From positions 1 through 40,326 of the forward strand of contig CACZKE010000025.1 of the NCBI GenBank assembly GCA_902781705.1: a stretch of 40,326 bases of DNA, written 5' to 3'. Source of the stretch: an uncultured Bacteroidia bacterium. GTDB lineage: Bacteria > Bacteroidota > Bacteroidia > Bacteroidales > UBA932. Position numbers and translations under genes: made by a program. Below the pieces are notes generated by a model that worked only from the letters and a program-made list of their open reading frames with translations, was not told the DNA's origin and did no database searches. The stretch's first letter is position 1, and each line of letters begins with the position of its first letter. Of this stretch, positions 39,895 through 40,326 are shown piece after piece.

Positions 39895-39970
39895 CCTCAA
39901 TTCTGCCCACCTTTGAGGACGAACTAACGTATTCTGCCATCTCGTCCTCATTTCAGGCCGATTCTGAGGA
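39895..39970. repeat. Two CCTCA/GAGGA dyads, 51 bp apart
   Basis: CCTCA (39895-39899) and GAGGA (39915-39919), and again CCTCA (39946-39950) and GAGGA (39966-39970), each enclose exactly 15 nt. The elements repeat with a 51-bp period. The rest of this intergenic stretch (39750-40232) holds the terminators and the next repeat array; I see no gene. Confidence 0.55.
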
Positions 39971-39990
39971 TGAACACCGCCAACTCCCTC

Positions 39991-40168
39991 GGTGCACCTC
40001 TTAACAGCCAAGTGCAAGTCGATCAGCGGCTTATGTTTCAAGAGGTGCACCTCTTTACAGGCAAGTCCATGTCGATCAACGACTTAGGTTTCGAGAGGTG
40101 CACCTGGAAGTGCACCTCTCAAGTGGCAAACGCTTGATACTCAGACAGATCGATTTACGGAGGTGCAC
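39991..40168. repeat. 53-bp tandem repeat starting GGTGCACCT
   Basis: Units start at 39991, 40044 and 40097, exactly 53 bp apart; a degenerate last copy begins at 40162. The first two units share most positions, including GGTGCACCTCTT, CAAGT, GTCGATCA and GGTTTC or TGTTTC. At the third start a perfect 11-bp inverted repeat, GAGAGGTGCAC (40093-40103) and GTGCACCTCTC (40110-40120), flanks 6 nt. It lies just downstream of the 5S rRNA gene. Confidence 0.75.
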
Positions 40169-40193
40169 GGGATCACGAGGGGGGGATAACGAA

Positions 40194-40227
40194 GAAGCCC
40201 GGGCGTCACGATTGACGTCCGGGCTTC
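40194..40227 (-). terminator. Terminator hairpin after the 5S rRNA gene
   Basis: GAAGCCCGGGCGTC (40194-40207) and GACGTCCGGGCTTC (40214-40227) form a 14-bp stem with one mismatch and a 6-nt loop, directly downstream of the 5S 3' end. The minus-strand tail (TTCGTTAT) is a weak T-tract. Position supports rRNA operon termination. Confidence 0.65.
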
Positions 40228-40232
40228 CGAAA

Positions 40233-40326
<94 letters not shown>

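Noticed and set aside
39895-40168. CRISPR array
   Set aside because: The repeat units diverge along their length and have no constant short repeat with unique spacers; there are no cas genes nearby.

Overview
The window looks like chromosomal DNA of a GC-rich member of the order Bacteroidales, probably a gut or rumen lineage. The main reasons are recurring Bacteroidetes-type promoters (-33 TTG or TTTG, about 20 nt, then TAnnTTTG), an S46 dipeptidyl-peptidase of the DPP11 type, the parA-parB-DUF5683-MltD gene order, an hpt-adk pair, and lipoprotein-rich coding with very tight gene packing. I cannot name a genus from the sequence alone.

Layout. Positions 1-245 hold the 3' part of a broken tyrosine recombinase gene next to a cluster of TGTAAA palindromes. 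A lone FtsX-type ABC permease and a small lipoprotein follow on the plus strand. A minus-strand block (3269-6809) encodes a DUF1349 lipoprotein, DNA polymerase IV, an EamA permease and an HD hydrolase. The plus strand then carries priA and the parA-parB-DUF5683-MltD operon, which meets a minus-strand helix-hairpin-helix/beta-rich secreted protein at a shared stop site. Next come hpt-adk (+), an AI-2E permease (-), and a plus-strand operon of NfeD-like protein, flotillin, a small XRE regulator and an M16 metalloprotease lipoprotein. That operon ends in a clear intrinsic terminator, followed by a highly structured intergenic stretch (22563-22824).

The most notable region is 22835-35436, a type II fatty-acid-synthase-like locus resembling aryl polyene or flexirubin-type pigment clusters. 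The minus-strand operon (29834 down to 22835) encodes, in transcription order, an Est1E-like cinnamoyl-esterase-type hydrolase, an O-methyltransferase, an ACP, an LpxL-like acyltransferase, a hotdog dehydratase, a ketosynthase, a 'half' ketosynthase, a second ACP, a second ketosynthase and a second half ketosynthase. The plus-strand arm (32410-35436) adds a third ketosynthase, a CrtI-like FAD oxidoreductase and a FabG reductase. Between the arms lie lysC and lysA. Together these could elongate, reduce, dehydrate, methylate and transfer a polyene acyl chain. No starter ligase, ammonia lyase or exporter is visible here.

The right end has a minus-strand DPP11-GH36 alpha-galactosidase pair, a repeat-filled intergenic region with an orphan plus-strand terminator, and the 3' part of a 5S rRNA gene running off the window. 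A pattern running through the window is the placement of TAnnTTTG boxes only 5-7 nt before several start codons, which predicts leaderless mRNAs.
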